Positions 40,918 through 53,604 of a stretch of DNA of 64,000 nt are shown here, one piece after another (position 1 is the stretch's first letter; each line of letters opens with the position of its first letter). Where the stretch lies: assembly GCA_037074765.1 (NCBI GenBank), contig JBAMDO010000077.1:124001-188000 (forward strand). The letters are read 5' to 3'. The translations under genes were made by a program, and so were the position numbers. This DNA is from Mansonella perstans. Its lineage: Eukaryota > Nematoda > Chromadorea > Rhabditida > Onchocercidae. The notes beneath the pieces are model-generated. The model was given only the letters and a program-made list of their open reading frames with translations, was not told where the DNA came from and ran no database searches.

Positions 40918-42060
40918 TACAAACCCATATGTAACACAGGGTAAAGCGAAGTGTTCCGTTTCTCAAACATACACTGTAAACAATACGTAAGTGTAACATT
41001 AATCATACTTATTTACTAATAATTACTTCATTAAAATATTAATAAGTTATTTTTAATAACACTTCGAATGATTTGAATTATTATGTAATTTTGTAATCAC
41101 CATGAAAATAATTGAAAAATTATCGCTTTTTGAAATGCAAAATTATTTTAGCTTTCCTGATATGTGTAAAGTTATATTGGAAATGGACTATGAAAGGTTC
41201 CATTCTTCAGATAGGAAATGCAATTGACAGGAAATTTTTAAAGATATATGTGAGTAAAATTATTTAATGCGGAATTAATACTTTTCTTCTATTCGATATT
41301 GATCTTTGCTTCTTTTTTTTTTTTTAAAGCTTGTGTTACAGCTATCACTCTTATCATTCTTCACATATCAATTAGTCATTTCTAGATTTTTATCCTTTTT
41401 TTATTTTTTAAATGAAAGATAAAAAAAAAAAAAAAAAAGGCAAATGTAAACAAATATTGTTGTATATATGAACTTTATCTGCTTGCAATTCAATTGTTAC
41501 TATTATCAATGATAGATTTATGATGGATTTAAATGGCAAAATTTGAAATTAGAATTGAACTTTATTTAATTCAAATTGATTGTTTTGGTAATGGATTCGT
41601 TAATGAGAATAGGTACGCATTACTGTTCACTGTTATGTTATCATGTAGGCTAATGATATATGTGATATCCGAAGATATATTAATTAATATATTATAAGGT
41701 ATATTAATCCTATCATCTCTTTAAGTCTTTTACAACTCCTTAAGCTTAATGATTAATTATCATTTGCTATCTTGTCATTTTGAAGCATTCCATCATTATC
41801 ATTTAGTGATTAAATTTATTTAAATGCATAATAGGCTTACAAGTATGAGATCCTAATTTAAATTTACATTCTGTCTAAAATTTTTAATTTATCAAGAATG
41901 AAACCATTTTGTAATTTTATTTTAAAAAAAAAGTTTTTCTTATTCATTTTTTTATTAAGTACAAAGTAATTTTCAATGTGGAATCAAATTTTATAATTGG
42001 AGCATGTTGATGAATTATATTTATAAAGCTTTAATCTCGTTTTGTTGGTTGATTCTTTCA

Positions 42061-42063
<3 letters not shown>

Positions 42064-42096
<33 letters not shown>

Positions 42097-42115
42097 TCTT
42101 CCTTTCTCTCTTTCA
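42064..42115. repeat. CT microsatellite 1
   Basis: A pure CT run of about 30 nt, then an imperfect TTCCTCTTCCTTTCTCTCTT extension. Confidence 0.9.
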
Positions 42116-42759
42116 TTTCACTATTGCAATATTTAATTCATCACTTTTTTTTTTTAAAATTATTTATAACATTTTCCGTTTAATTTATAACATTGCTAAA
42201 ATCAATATTGCATGAATTATTGTTATATTTATTTAATTATACAATCAGTAATACTCTTTCACTTTTGTGCATTATCACTGTGTAAATGTTGACATGCATT
42301 TAATTTTTTTTTAATCATAAATTAACTGTAATTATAAAATCATATCACTTTGATAGTACGATTTATAGTTACGTGAGAACTGATTGATATTGTGCAAATA
42401 CAGTTATTATCGTTCTATTTCATATTATTTATCAAACAATTTTAACTTCTATCATGCTAGCATGAATCTTTTCAGGTTCTTTTACGTGTAATTTCTTTTT
42501 TATTTTCATCAAAATCAATTCAATAATAATTCATTTTGTCAGTGATTTATTGCTTGCAAAGAAAGAAAATCTCGTTCAATTGATGATGGACATACATTGC
42601 AAGAAAAGTTTAAATGACCAGTTTTAAATTAAATCCATCATTTCACTAATTTTTATATCCTATTTCAGTAATTTAATGTCCTACTTATTCATCGTTTATA
42701 TATTTGAATTAACACGAAACCTTCTTCATCATCTACTTAGTGTTATTTTAAAATTGCAT

Positions 42760-42768
42760 TCTCTCTCA

Positions 42769-42800
<32 letters not shown>

Positions 42801-42801
42801 G
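42760..42801. repeat. CT microsatellite 2
   Basis: CTCTCTCACTCTCTTTCT followed by a pure CT run of about 24 nt. Confidence 0.9.
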
Positions 42802-42914
42802 TTTCTTTCTCTCCATTCTTCTCTTAGAGAACATAAGAAGAGATATTATCTATGCGTTTTTCTATTTTGATTAATGCGATCTTTTAAATTAAACTTTTCA
42901 TAGCTTTTATGGAC

Positions 42915-42958
<44 letters not shown>
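42915..42958. repeat. AG microsatellite
   Basis: A nearly pure AG run of about 40 nt. It is the reverse complement of the CT runs to its left, so it can pair with them. Confidence 0.9.
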
Positions 42959-42959
<1 letters not shown>

Positions 42960-43726
42960 AGAGATGAATTTAAAAACATTAAATTTCTCTCAACTATTTA
43001 CAAATGATTAGTTTTAGTAAAGCATTTTTGAAAACCAAAAACAAATTCATTGTTGACTTTTCTCATTATTTTTTAAAAAATTAAAAATTTTTATATAATT
43101 TCAGATTAATGCGATATTTTTTTTCTTTGTTTTTGGATTTCGGACTAAATACCTTTGCTTTCGTTCTTTTTTTTTCTTCATTTTAATTCTTAGATTTCAA
43201 TTATTTCTGGAAGTAATTAAATTGATTAAGAAGGAAAGAGTGAAGATGGAAAGGAAGATAGTTTGAAATAGAAAAATAAATTTTTTTTCGTTCCGCTTCC
43301 CTTTTGCGATTCACTTGTTCATTCTTCTTTTTTTTTTTTTTTTTTTTTGTTTTTGTTTTTAAAGGAAATTTTTTCTGTACAAATCTGTTCCACCATTGAT
43401 GATAGTGAACTCTGATAAAATCTCAATTTCTTTTAAATGTCGCTGTAATTTTTCAATCTTTGCAACCTGTCAAATGTTTTAAATATTACTTTGCAATTTG
43501 CAAATAATTTTAACGATGGGTGTTTCTTTGATTTGACGGTAACTATTACTTATCTGTGTTATCAGTTAGCATTCGAGAGATTTTCTTGTTATGACGTAGT
43601 TCAGAAGCTCCTTGTATTTTTTCCAATTAAAACATTCAGAAACTTTAGGAAATATTAAAAGGAACTCATATAAATTTCTTCTTTCTACGTAATATTGTAA
43701 TCAACCATTATTTATCACACGATAAT

Positions 43727-43818
43727 AAAAGTAATAATAATAATAATATTGTTATTATTATTATTATTGTTAATATTAATATTAACAATAATATTAGTTT
43801 TAATAATAATAATAGGGA
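43727..43818. repeat. TAA/TTA trinucleotide tract, self-complementary
   Basis: A run of TAA units switches to TTA units and back (AATAATATTGTTATTATTA and onward), so neighbouring segments are inverted copies of each other. Confidence 0.8.
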
Positions 43819-44024
43819 TATTTATTCCTCAATTTACAGAAAAATATGTGAAATTATTCAAAATATTATAATATAGCGAAAGAGAGAGCCAGCTGTCATA
43901 TATAGTTATGCAGTGCTTATGACTTTTTCATATGGATAATTTTATTCTAGTTATATGATAAGATTAGGAAGCAGACTCTTAAGTGGATTCTAAGAAGCGA
44001 TTATTTAGTTAAGCCATAAAAGCT

Positions 44025-44150
44025 TTCAATTCATTATTTACGTTATCGTTGTGATTATTATTTGTCATTTTTCTTCAATTTTTTAAAGTTGAAAACAGAT
44101 TAAGAAAGCATGATAAGAAATGACAACGATAATGTAAATAATGAATTGAA
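44025..44150. repeat. Long inverted repeat, 28-bp arms, about 70-nt spacer
   Basis: The left arm 44025-44052 and the right arm 44123-44150 are reverse complements except for one base (ACG against ACA in the middle). Partial pairing continues inward through TGTCATTT. This is too good for chance, even in AT-rich DNA. No recognisable terminal motif or target duplication was seen. Confidence 0.75.
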
Positions 44151-46833
44151 AAAAAATTAAATTATTTAATTGTTTTTCAGCATTAAATTCAACTAACATT
44201 TAAAATTAAGATTTAATAATAAATCGATTTGAAGCGTGCGATACTATGGGGAAATACATAGAAGAAAGATTTGTCGCAGACAAATCCATGTAACTCCATT
44301 TCACTTTTGCTTGGTTTAAAAAAGGATTATTTTAAATTTGGAATTTTTGATTCTTAATCAAAAGATAAAGATTTTTGTAGCTTTTATAAAGTTTTTGGTT
44401 TTAAATTTTGATCATCGGAGTTTACAGTCTAGATTTTTTTTAAGTTTGTGTTTGCATTTTTTTAAATTCTCTAATTACTTGTACGTATGTTTATATGTAT
44501 CCTTCTTGGGAAACAGTAATAAAGTAAAAGATATGATGAGAATTATCCCAGGACATTATAGTTCAATCTTATCCTCGTAGTAGCTCGCTATGACGGAAAA
44601 ATGCGATAAACAGATATGTGTAACAGCTAAATCATCAAAACATGTTAACGTTCTCTTCATTACTAATAAAATAATTTCAGTACATTCTGTTTAATTTTCT
44701 CCTACTGTAATGATACCAGTATCTTAGATTCATCTTTTTCAGTTATTGTTGATAGAGAAGTATTCCAGTTTATCACTAAGCAAGTCCTTTGTTCAAATTT
44801 ATTGCTGAAAACTTTTAGCTATATCCAAAATTATCATTCATCTCGTTACACTGGTAACAATCATATGTGTCACACCGACGATGTAAGAGTTATTGATAAA
44901 ATAATTCTTACACTATTTCTTATAGGTTATATTATCATTTCTCTGTTTTTCGTTTCGAGTATTATTGTTCTATTGGTTCATGATAAAATTAAACAATTGG
45001 CTGTGCAGTTCATTGTGATAATTTGATTGCAGTATCACCATCAACATATGCTGACACCAATAACACTTTTTTTTTTTCATTTCAAATATTTGAAATAAGT
45101 AACGAGACATTTAACTTACTATTGATTTATTCAAATTATTCCATTCATATTAAGTGATGATAACATTCATATACATTTTTTTCAGTGAAATTTTTCTCAG
45201 TCTTATATTTGGTGGTCGTTTTGAATCAGTAATTTTTTAAATTCGTTTCTTTAAATCTCCTTTATGTTTTGTTGAAAAAATTTTTTTTTGTTGAACTATT
45301 ACAATTAATTACAGATTTGTTTTGTTGAGCTATTACAGACAATCAAACTTTTTCATCCTTTTTGGAGTCATTCAAATTTCGCTTTTATTTGTGACAAAGC
45401 TTTCTTCATTATTTTGTTTCTTCTATATTTTACTGTCAGCTGTCTCATTCAGTTTTTAATCGGTTTCATCATCCAAGCACAGAGTTGGACTAATGAAAAT
45501 ATGGTTTTGTAAGAGTTTGAAACTGATTAGTGTAGCACATAAAGTTTATCAATAGTAAGACAAACTTGAAGAATTAGTAGGAGTAAAGCATGTATATGAA
45601 AATCATTCATAATCCAATTATTCATTGCAATATATTTTAGACTTACTACAAACAATTACTTGGAGCAGTGGTTTATTTCTAATTTGATGAAAAGATGAGG
45701 AAAAAAAAAACATCTGTATATCATTTATATCTATGCTTTTCATTGCCATAACTCTAAGCAAACAGGGTTTGATTTCATTTTATAGTAAAGCAAAAAAAAA
45801 AAAAAACTTATAGTAAAGCAAAAGTTTAACGACAAAAAGAATATGTTTGAGCAATTGAAAATTTATAATTTTAAAAAATGAATAAAACATAGTCATAAAG
45901 TTACTTATACGAGATAATCCTAGATTGGTAGCTTTTCGAGTCTTCTCAACAGCATTTCCAGTCTTTTTTTCATATAATTTATCAGCTGCGCTTTATTTTT
46001 TTGAATGGCTCGCTGTAATTCAAAATTCATTGTTCACAATTTTATCCATCGCCAAATTTAAATTTACTTTTTTCCGTTAGTTGCTAGCAATTTTACATTT
46101 CGCGTATTTGAAAAGAGAGAAGGAGTGTGGAATAGCTTACCGTGGTATGTTTATGGTTTATGGTTTTATGGAAATGGGTGATTAAATTCTTCTAACGAAT
46201 TTAATGTTATCAATTAAATGCAATGTAAAAAAGTATAAAGCGAATCAGAATACGCTTTGTATTTCATATTTTCTTTATTTTCATTTTTGCTGTATATGTA
46301 CATATACATATATCATATTGCATATCATTGCCATAAATTATTGCAATTGTGGAAAATGCGAACATTGCATTATCATCGTTTATGTCAATCGATCATTCAG
46401 GAAATAGTAGCAAAGCATTTGTTAAACTTATTGCCTTAAAGTCCCTTATATGTAAATTTTATTCTTCAATAAATTTCATTGTAACAAAAGGACAAAAGAA
46501 AAATTTTTCTCTGATTCAATCTTCTCTTTAAAAAATTAAAAGGGCAATGATTGATGTTAAATATTTCTGTGTTTAACTAAATTTTAAGCATACATGTTTA
46601 GATTAAAATAATTTTCAAGAAATTTTTATAAGGCATAAATTATTTTATTATTTTATTCTATTTTAACAAGCGCATTAAAAGGTTTAGAATTTATATAAAT
46701 ATAAATAAACGAAGGCCATGCTAGCTAGATCTTGTGATGCTTTATTGATTGATTGGCTATTGAAATTCTATTGTGCATGACTGATGACATATTTCGTTTG
46801 TAGGAATTTTCTAAAATAAATGTTGAAAATTTC

Positions 46834-46922
46834 AGGAAACTAGAGACTAATTAGCTGAAAGGTTAAGCTAATTGGTTATTAGTGGCTTTTTTTTTGCTTT
46901 TTTTGTCTATCACCATGCGGTT
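46834..46922 (+). promoter_or_regulatory. 5' leader of the MGAT1-like gene with candidate trans-splice acceptor
   Basis: AAATTTCAG ends at 46835 and is the best acceptor upstream of the start codon; a weaker TTATTAG lies closer. The first ATG in the leader (46915) is out of frame and overlaps the inferred start (46923). Confidence 0.4.
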
Positions 46923-49900
46923 ATGCCTCGGATACAGTCTGGATATTTATTCATAATTTTCACTGTTTTCTATATTGGCACCCTTTTTCGACTGTTATTT
47001 TATCCACTTAATTCATCGGTTTGTTTTACAACGTTTCTTCGAATTTTTTTCATCAGTTTCAATTAATTTTATTACAGAATTACGAATATGCATGTAATGA
47101 GTATAGTCAGAATGCTTTTTTTCTTAAATAATATTTTGGGATATTTATAAGAAATTTTCAGTTAGTGCTTCACGATCTACAAAAATTTAAATACAGAGTA
47201 AATGATTTGGAGAAGCTTTTACAAGAGGGTAGAAATGAAATTGCATTACTTCAGTAAGTTTTCTCCCATTTCTTTTTTTTTTTTGAGAATTGCAATAGCA
47301 GACATTAATTGATTTGGAATTGATAAAATGCGTCCATGCTGTAAATATTTAACTATCACTTTAGAAGTATTTTATATGAAGCAAATAATGGACATCGCTT
47401 ACGAATCTTGATAAACTTTGAAACTAAAAAGATAACAATCAACTTTAGAGATCATTAATGGTCTATCAGTTATGCATATTTTATGTTGTAATTTGATTAG
47501 TTAATAACAGATTAAGGGTTTTGCTTAGGAAGAAGCTTGATGAGACTGAAAAGAAGAAGAATACTAATGTGAAACGAGCGGTGCAGTCTGTTGAACTAGA
47601 TGATCAATGGCCACATCAAATTCCTGTTCTGGTATTTGTATGCAATCGTCCCAAGGCAATTTATAATCATCTGAAGAAATTACTTAGGCAAATAGTATTC
47701 ATTTTTTTTTGCAAAGTTATAAGGGTAGAAAGTCAGATTTAATAAATTAAGTTAACAGCATAACTTTTTAAGAAGAAGATATCGTATATTGCCTGCTTTT
47801 ATTTTAATATGAACGATATATCTCTCTGATCTCAAGATTTAAATCTTGATTTCAATTATGATTGAGGATTAGAGATATTGATTTGCTAAATTAAATTAAT
47901 TTCCAAGAAGTGCAGGTCTTGATTTAAAGTGCCATAACATACCAACATACTTTTGTCAGTGGTCTTAAAATCATTCCGACTATTTATAAATGTGGTATGG
48001 CTTAAAAAAAAAATGTATATATTCAGGTATCGGCCATCAGCTGAAAAATTTCCGATAATAGTGAGTCAAGACTGTGACGATTCGAGCGTTAAAGAGGTTG
48101 TTGAGAAGTTTGGTTCCGAGGTGCTTTACATTAAGGTAATATTTTCATTCGTTATCCGAGTTTTTTCTTTTTCAAGTGCATATTTAGCTAGAAATCATTT
48201 TTAAATGGTAGCGAAATAAAAATTTTTCAAATGAAGCGAAGAATAAAATTTTACAAATTTTAAATACTAATCGAGGTAAATTTGAATTTGTACAAAGTAC
48301 ACATTTTTACAGTTATATCGTATTTCCCTTATTTTTTATAAAAAAAATTGTATTCAGAAAAAATTTTCAGCAAAATAAAAAACTTAATTCTTTAAAAAAT
48401 TTAATTCATTTACTCTGTCAAATAATTACGGTTTTCTAAAAAAAATTCTGGGCAAGTTTTTAGCTACTGATTTTTTTGGCGTTTAAAAAGCAAAAGTGAA
48501 ATGTTGGAAATAGTAAATGAATGAACACGAGAGAGGCATTCAGCGTTTATTTTTCATTTCCCTAAGTTTGCTTCACTTATGCATGATTGATTGTAACAAA
48601 TGAGTGACAAATATGAGTGACAAAAGGCTTTCTAAGTTGGATTGATAAAGTTTTAATGCTTGAATTTTGAGAATTTGTAAGAATAAAAGTATATATGTTG
48701 TATCAGCTAATTAATTGTGTTTGGGATTATTTATTGACCTTCGGCAAATATTGCTTGAAAAGTGACCCATGAAATTAATTTTTCTTCATCTGCCTATTCA
48801 GTTCTTGAAAAATTTTAATTGAGATAATTTTAAAGAAACATTGTTATAGCATTTGAGCAGTTGGAAAGCTCATATCACAGTAATGCCGGAGCATAAACGT
48901 TACATCACTTATTATCGGATAGCACGACATTATAAACTTGGTCTGTCATACGTATTCGATAAGCTGAATCATTCCAGTGTTATTATTACTGAAGGTTTTC
49001 TTTTCATCAGTGAATCAGTGAATTTACCTTCTAAACTACTAATAAGGGCATATCTTTTTAAACCCTAGTTTGTTGAAATTTTTAAATTGAATTTCAGATC
49101 TTTTGAAATTGAAACAGAAATTATTATAGCCGTATTGCAGATGATCTGGATATAGCACCAGATTTTTTCGAATACTTTAGCGCTACACGTCCACTTTTGG
49201 ATGCTGACAAGACCTTGTATTGCGTATCAGCATGGAATGATAACGGTAAAGCTTATCTGATTGATAAGACACAACCCGAATTGCTGTATCGCAGTGATTT
49301 TTTTCCAGGACTAGGATGGATGATGACAAAGTAAGATCGAGACTTTATTCGCATCGCTTGAAAATTTTTGAAGATTTATTCGAGTTTTACTAATTATATG
49401 AAATCACGAACACCAATCACCTGAATCAGATTATATTTCCAGTATTGTCATTTAATGCAGCTTAGAAAGGTTTATTTTGCAAGTAACTTTTTATTCTTTC
49501 TATTCTAGAGGATTGTGGAATGAATTGGGTCCTATTTGGCCAGAAGGATTCTGGGATGATTGGATTCGTAACAATACGGTACGTAAAAATCGTGCCTGCG
49601 TTAGACCCGAAATATCACGCACTGCGATGACTATCGAAGGAAAGATGGGCGCAAGCAAGTAACAACTATAACTTGTCAAGTGAAATGAAAGAAACTATTA
49701 GTAATTAAATGTATCCAAATGAAATAATGATTTTCAACAAATTGATCCATTTATTTTACCGCGCAATGTTTGCAGTGCTACAGGAACCCAATATTCATTT
49801 CAGGGGATTATTTTTCACGCAACATCTTGCCAAAATAGTTCTCAATGAAGTTTTTGTAAATTTTACAAGACTGAACTTACGCTATTTACTTAAAGTAAGT

Positions 49901-50593
49901 AATTTTTTAATTAAGTTTAATTTTAATCAATCAATCAACTTAATTGACAATAATGTTTCCGCAACTGTGAAACATATCTTCAAAAAAGTTGCAAACAAAC
50001 AATTGTTATACTGACATACGGTTTCAGAATGTGTTTTCGTTATTGTAAATGCTTCTCGATTACATCACACAGTTTAATTAAGTCAGTTAAGCAAAAGGAA
50101 ATAATTTTTAGGGTAATTATGATCGCACCTTTCTGAAACGGGTATATTCGGCACCTCTCGTCTTATCGATGGAACTACTGATGAAAGCTGTTACGGATAA
50201 TGATGTCGTACGCATCCAATACATTACATTAGACAATTATCTTCAAATTGCTGATCAATTGAAAATAATGAGGGATCTTAAGGTCTTCCAAATTAAATTT
50301 TCCATTAAAATTCAGTTATGAATTCAGATATAATTCTTTTTGGTTACTATTAAAGAAAAAAGAAGTAAACACAAGTTTAACTGAAATGTGAACCTCTACA
50401 GGGAATTTTCGTCTCTCCAGAGATTCATTGACTTCAGTGAATAAAAATCTTGCTCAATTTATAGGATGGAGTACCACGGACAGCCTATTTGGGTGTGGTG
50501 ACGTGTTTCATCAACGGAGCACGAATATATGTAGCACCAGATTGGAACATTTGGTCGGGGTACAGTTCAAACTGGGAAGTAATATCAGAATAG
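46923..50593 (+). CDS. Alpha-1,3-mannosyl-glycoprotein 2-beta-N-acetylglucosaminyltransferase (GnT-I, MGAT1 family)
   Basis: Golgi type II membrane enzyme that transfers GlcNAc from UDP-GlcNAc to Man5GlcNAc2, opening hybrid and complex N-glycan synthesis. Ten exons sum to exactly 450 codons (449 aa; human 445): 46923-47018, 47162-47253, 47511-47687, 48027-48135, 48850-48994, 49141-49330, 49509-49658, 49804-49894, 50112-50282, 50465-50593. Residues 1-7 are cytosolic; a signal anchor (about 8-26, [15 protein letters not shown]) is followed by a Lys/Glu-rich coiled stem. The catalytic domain has [26 protein letters not shown], the metal/UDP-binding EDD (about 206-208), DFFPGLGW and FWDDW (about 284-288), which carries the family's catalytic Asp. 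It ends with [12 protein letters not shown] and a WSGYSSNW motif. Intron 3 is GC-AG. Nematodes have several GnT-I genes (gly-12, -13, -14 in C. elegans); the orthology is not resolved. Confidence 0.96.
47815..47878. repeat. Imperfect hairpin within an MGAT1-like intron
   Basis: ATATCTCT..CTCAA near 47815-47835 pairs with TTGAG..AGAGATAT near 47862-47878, enclosing a perfect 16-bp palindrome at 47833-47848. It lies in intron 3, the GC-AG intron. Confidence 0.45.
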
Positions 50594-52323
50594 TATCTGC
50601 GTAAATCTCATTGTTGCATTCTCGCAGTCTGTTTTCCGGTTTTGCTAGCTTTACTTTCTGCTATGCGCTATTTTTTCCTCTTGCACTAGTTCTTCCTCTC
50701 ATGAGATTACTTTAATAATATACGGCAGTTTGTTTATCCAAGATTTGCTTGGCTGAGATTTTTCGTTAACTTTCACCTCTTTAAAACTTTTAGTTTGCGA
50801 AATGAAAAATTCAGGGCGCAACCACATCTCAAGTTCTTTAATATAAAGTTTCAAAAGTGGCATCAAATTCAATTCAGCGGTACATTAACAATATTTAAAA
50901 TATTTAAGTTAGACCCTATTGCTAAGTAATCTGTTTGTTTATAAAGAACCTCTATGAGTTTATCTTAAAATTTTTGTTGTTTTTTTGTTATACCGTGAAA
51001 ACGTTGTTATTTCTAAACTATACAAGAATTTAAGGCTTAAATTTAGAAATACAATTAATAGGTATCTCAACAATACCTATTAATTGTATTAATTATTATT
51101 AAAAGCGATAGCTTTACTCTTTCTGATAGATAGTAAATTTTCAAAATTGTAGGGGAATAAGTGAACTGAAACAAAGAAATAAAAAAGCTGTGCGAATGAT
51201 TGAAAAATCAGTTACTTTTTTTTTTTAGATCATTTAATTTTAATAATACGTCTAAATTTGCAAAAAAAATTAGTGATGAAATCCAAAAGTATTATGTAAA
51301 TACAAATTTACAATATTTGGAATTTCTTGCGTAGGTTTAAAATTATAGCAATAAATATTGCTGATATAAACCTAGCAGCCTCACTTCCTTATGAATATAT
51401 AACGGTTACATTGAAATAAGTTACTTTTGAAAGTTAGTAAATTATGTAAATTAATTATCCTGCTAATTAGCTAACTTTTATTCCGTGATATTTATAATGG
51501 ATATTTATGATGGTCTTAGCTTTATTCATCCATTCCGCTTCTGATGAAATGATATTCAATGATAACGGATATATTTTTTAATATGCTCAAAATAATCTCT
51601 AGTTTGTTTGTTTTCGAAAGATTACAGTTACCTTCTTTACGAAATTAAGAAATTTTAATTTAATAAAGAATATATTACTTGATGCATAATAATATTCGTA
51701 TATGACAGTCATTTCAGCGTCTCATATAAGGTAAAATGAATAGAAAATGAAATTTAAAGAAGGACTTTAGAATTTGTTAGGCAGAAATTGTTTGCTCACA
51801 TGTTATCAAAAAACTACACTGGAAGCTGTCAAAAATTGACAAATGAAATGTTATTGAATGATATTGGGAAATTGCCAATAGCGCAGTCACATCATAAAAT
51901 TATAAATCGAAAATGGTTTTTCTTTATATGGGATTCGTAGTCTCTAAAGGTGACGTTTGCGCTTGAGGCATACTTCTGCTGCGGGTCAATTACAAAATAT
52001 TTTGCATTCATAGATTGTCAACTAAAACAGTCAACCAATGGTTAATTGGATGCTTGTGTACATTTTCTATTTTCATTGTTGAAAAATGTGGAAGTTTGTT
52101 TCATTGATTCAAATTTAATTAATCTTTCTCAACATAATGCCAAATATGAATTCCAAATCATTGCACTTCTTCCACTGTTACTTTCATGTATTTTATTGCC
52201 AAGATTATACTGAAGCAATTTATTTATAAAAATTAACAAAAGAAGACAAATAGCAAAGATTTAATTTCCTTTCCATATGTAGGAAATGATTATCCGCGGG
52301 ACGCACTGCGATATATCAAATAT
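50594..52323. other. AT-rich region downstream of the MGAT1-like gene
   Basis: No canonical AATAAA lies within 500 nt of the MGAT1-like stop; the first is near 51178. It holds one perfect inverted repeat (listed) and no supported exon. Confidence 0.5.
51048..51090. repeat. Perfect inverted repeat, 17-bp arms, 9-nt loop
   Basis: AATACAATTAATAGGTA (51048-51064) and TACCTATTAATTGTATT (51074-51090) are exact reverse complements around TCTCAACAA. Confidence 0.85.
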
Positions 52324-53604
52324 TTATTGTGAGCAACGACTAGCGTTACCATAGTAATAGCTATTCACGGGATATTTTACTGATTGGTAACTACTGCTTA
52401 ACTTGTTAGATTCAGGTAAATGATGACATTGAATTTTGAATTTAGTTGTTGATGAATAGGTTGAGCTAACTCTTCGCTTTCTAATTGTTCCGATAACTTT
52501 TGTTGATGTTACCGTTGATGAGCGCATTTGTCAGTACACTGTCAGCATAACCACACGATACAATGCATTGTTTGGCTGAAACAATGCACTGTTTGGCTGA
52601 TCTATCTTGCTGTACATTTTGGTGCATGTAGTTGTCCTGATATATGTAAAAGTAAGTAGAAAAATGTATTTTGTCTACTTCATTGATTGGAATTTTTTCA
52701 ACTTTTATTAAATTTTGCTGTTTAAATTCTTGTGCTTCAAGTACCGTAAGCTGTGATTGAACGGTTAATGATGGATAAGATAATGCAGGTGATGCAGTGG
52801 AATAAAAGGAGCCAGGTTAATGAATGCATGAACAGGATGGTAAACAAAGTGAAGCATGATTTTCAGTGATATGCGGCATGTTATTGTATGCTTATAGTTC
52901 CTGTCGTAGTAATCCTTTTGACATCAGTGGTTGCTGAACAACTGATGTCGGTGATAATTGATGCTGGAGGATAGGAACTGTTACTGAAGTGTTTTGTCGG
53001 GTGGTGCATTGACAAAGTGACATACAAGCCTGACTGCAAATGTTTTTATTATTATTTGCAAATTGATTATATGGAATATTTTGCTGCGCGATTGAGACTG
53101 AATAGATGATTTTGTCGATTCTGTCACCAACATTGGCGTATTGAATATGTTCGATTCCCATGTTTGGTGTTGGGCTAGAAAGTATTGTAGCACTATTTGT
53201 AGTTGTTTTTGTTGCGGTTTTGCTTGGACAATTTCAGTAGGCGGATTAGTTGGCTCCATTTTACACATGTTTTGACGGAATTGCTGACAATTGGAATATT
53301 GCTCCTTCATGCATCTCTGAAGACAAGTCAATATACAAACTGACGACTGCGCCGATTGTTGTTTAATCATCTGGTACAACTTTATCACCAGAAGCAATTG
53401 TCAGTGGTTTTTCACGATGGAGTTGTTGTGGTTGTTGATGAGTAACTAATTCTAGTTTCTTTTCACCGTTACATTGACAAAGAAGTTTGATTTCTAGACA
53501 ATGCAGCGTCGAAAGCGATAATGTTTTTTCTCAGTGGTCATAAATAGGTAAGCATGATGGATCATTATGAAGTTAATGAGGAATAGATGCAGAAAGCGCT
53601 TCAT
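52324..53604 (-). pseudogene. Decayed gene for a secreted Cys/Gln-rich protein
   Basis: A minus-strand ATG at 53604 starts a signal-peptide-like MKRFLHLFLINFIMIHH. Downstream, coding-like stretches follow in changing frames: LLCQCNGEK (about 53470), CILTCLQRCMKE and a Gln-rich run (53397-53200), ICSQACMSLCQC (about 53030), CLPSCSCIH (about 52830), QCIVSAKQCIVSC (about 52580) and a tail ending NSYYYGNASRCSQ with a stop at 52324. The repeated C-x3-C spacing and Gln content run through all of them, but stops and frame changes separate them, and I see no convincing intron signals at the breaks. The simplest reading is an inactivated secreted, cysteine-patterned protein gene. A real gene with unrecognised introns, or assembly errors, remain possible. 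I do not recognise the family. Confidence 0.4.

Larger units (their letters stand above)
39433..46833. other. Repeat-rich AT-rich intergenic region between divergent genes
   Basis: About 7.4 kb between the divergently transcribed ATP-citrate lyase and MGAT1-like genes. It contains CA, CT and AG microsatellites, a TAA/TTA tract, an inverted repeat (all listed) and many A/T homopolymers. Open frames here are short, of low complexity and without splice context. It should hold both promoters, but no defined element is recognisable. Confidence 0.5.

Noticed and set aside
40793..41006. His/Thr-rich and Cys/Val-rich frames
   Set aside because: Produced by the CA microsatellite.
44025..44150. tRNA-like or transposon interpretation of the inverted repeat
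   Set aside because: There is no cloverleaf T-loop (GTTCGA) and no transposase or clear target duplication nearby.
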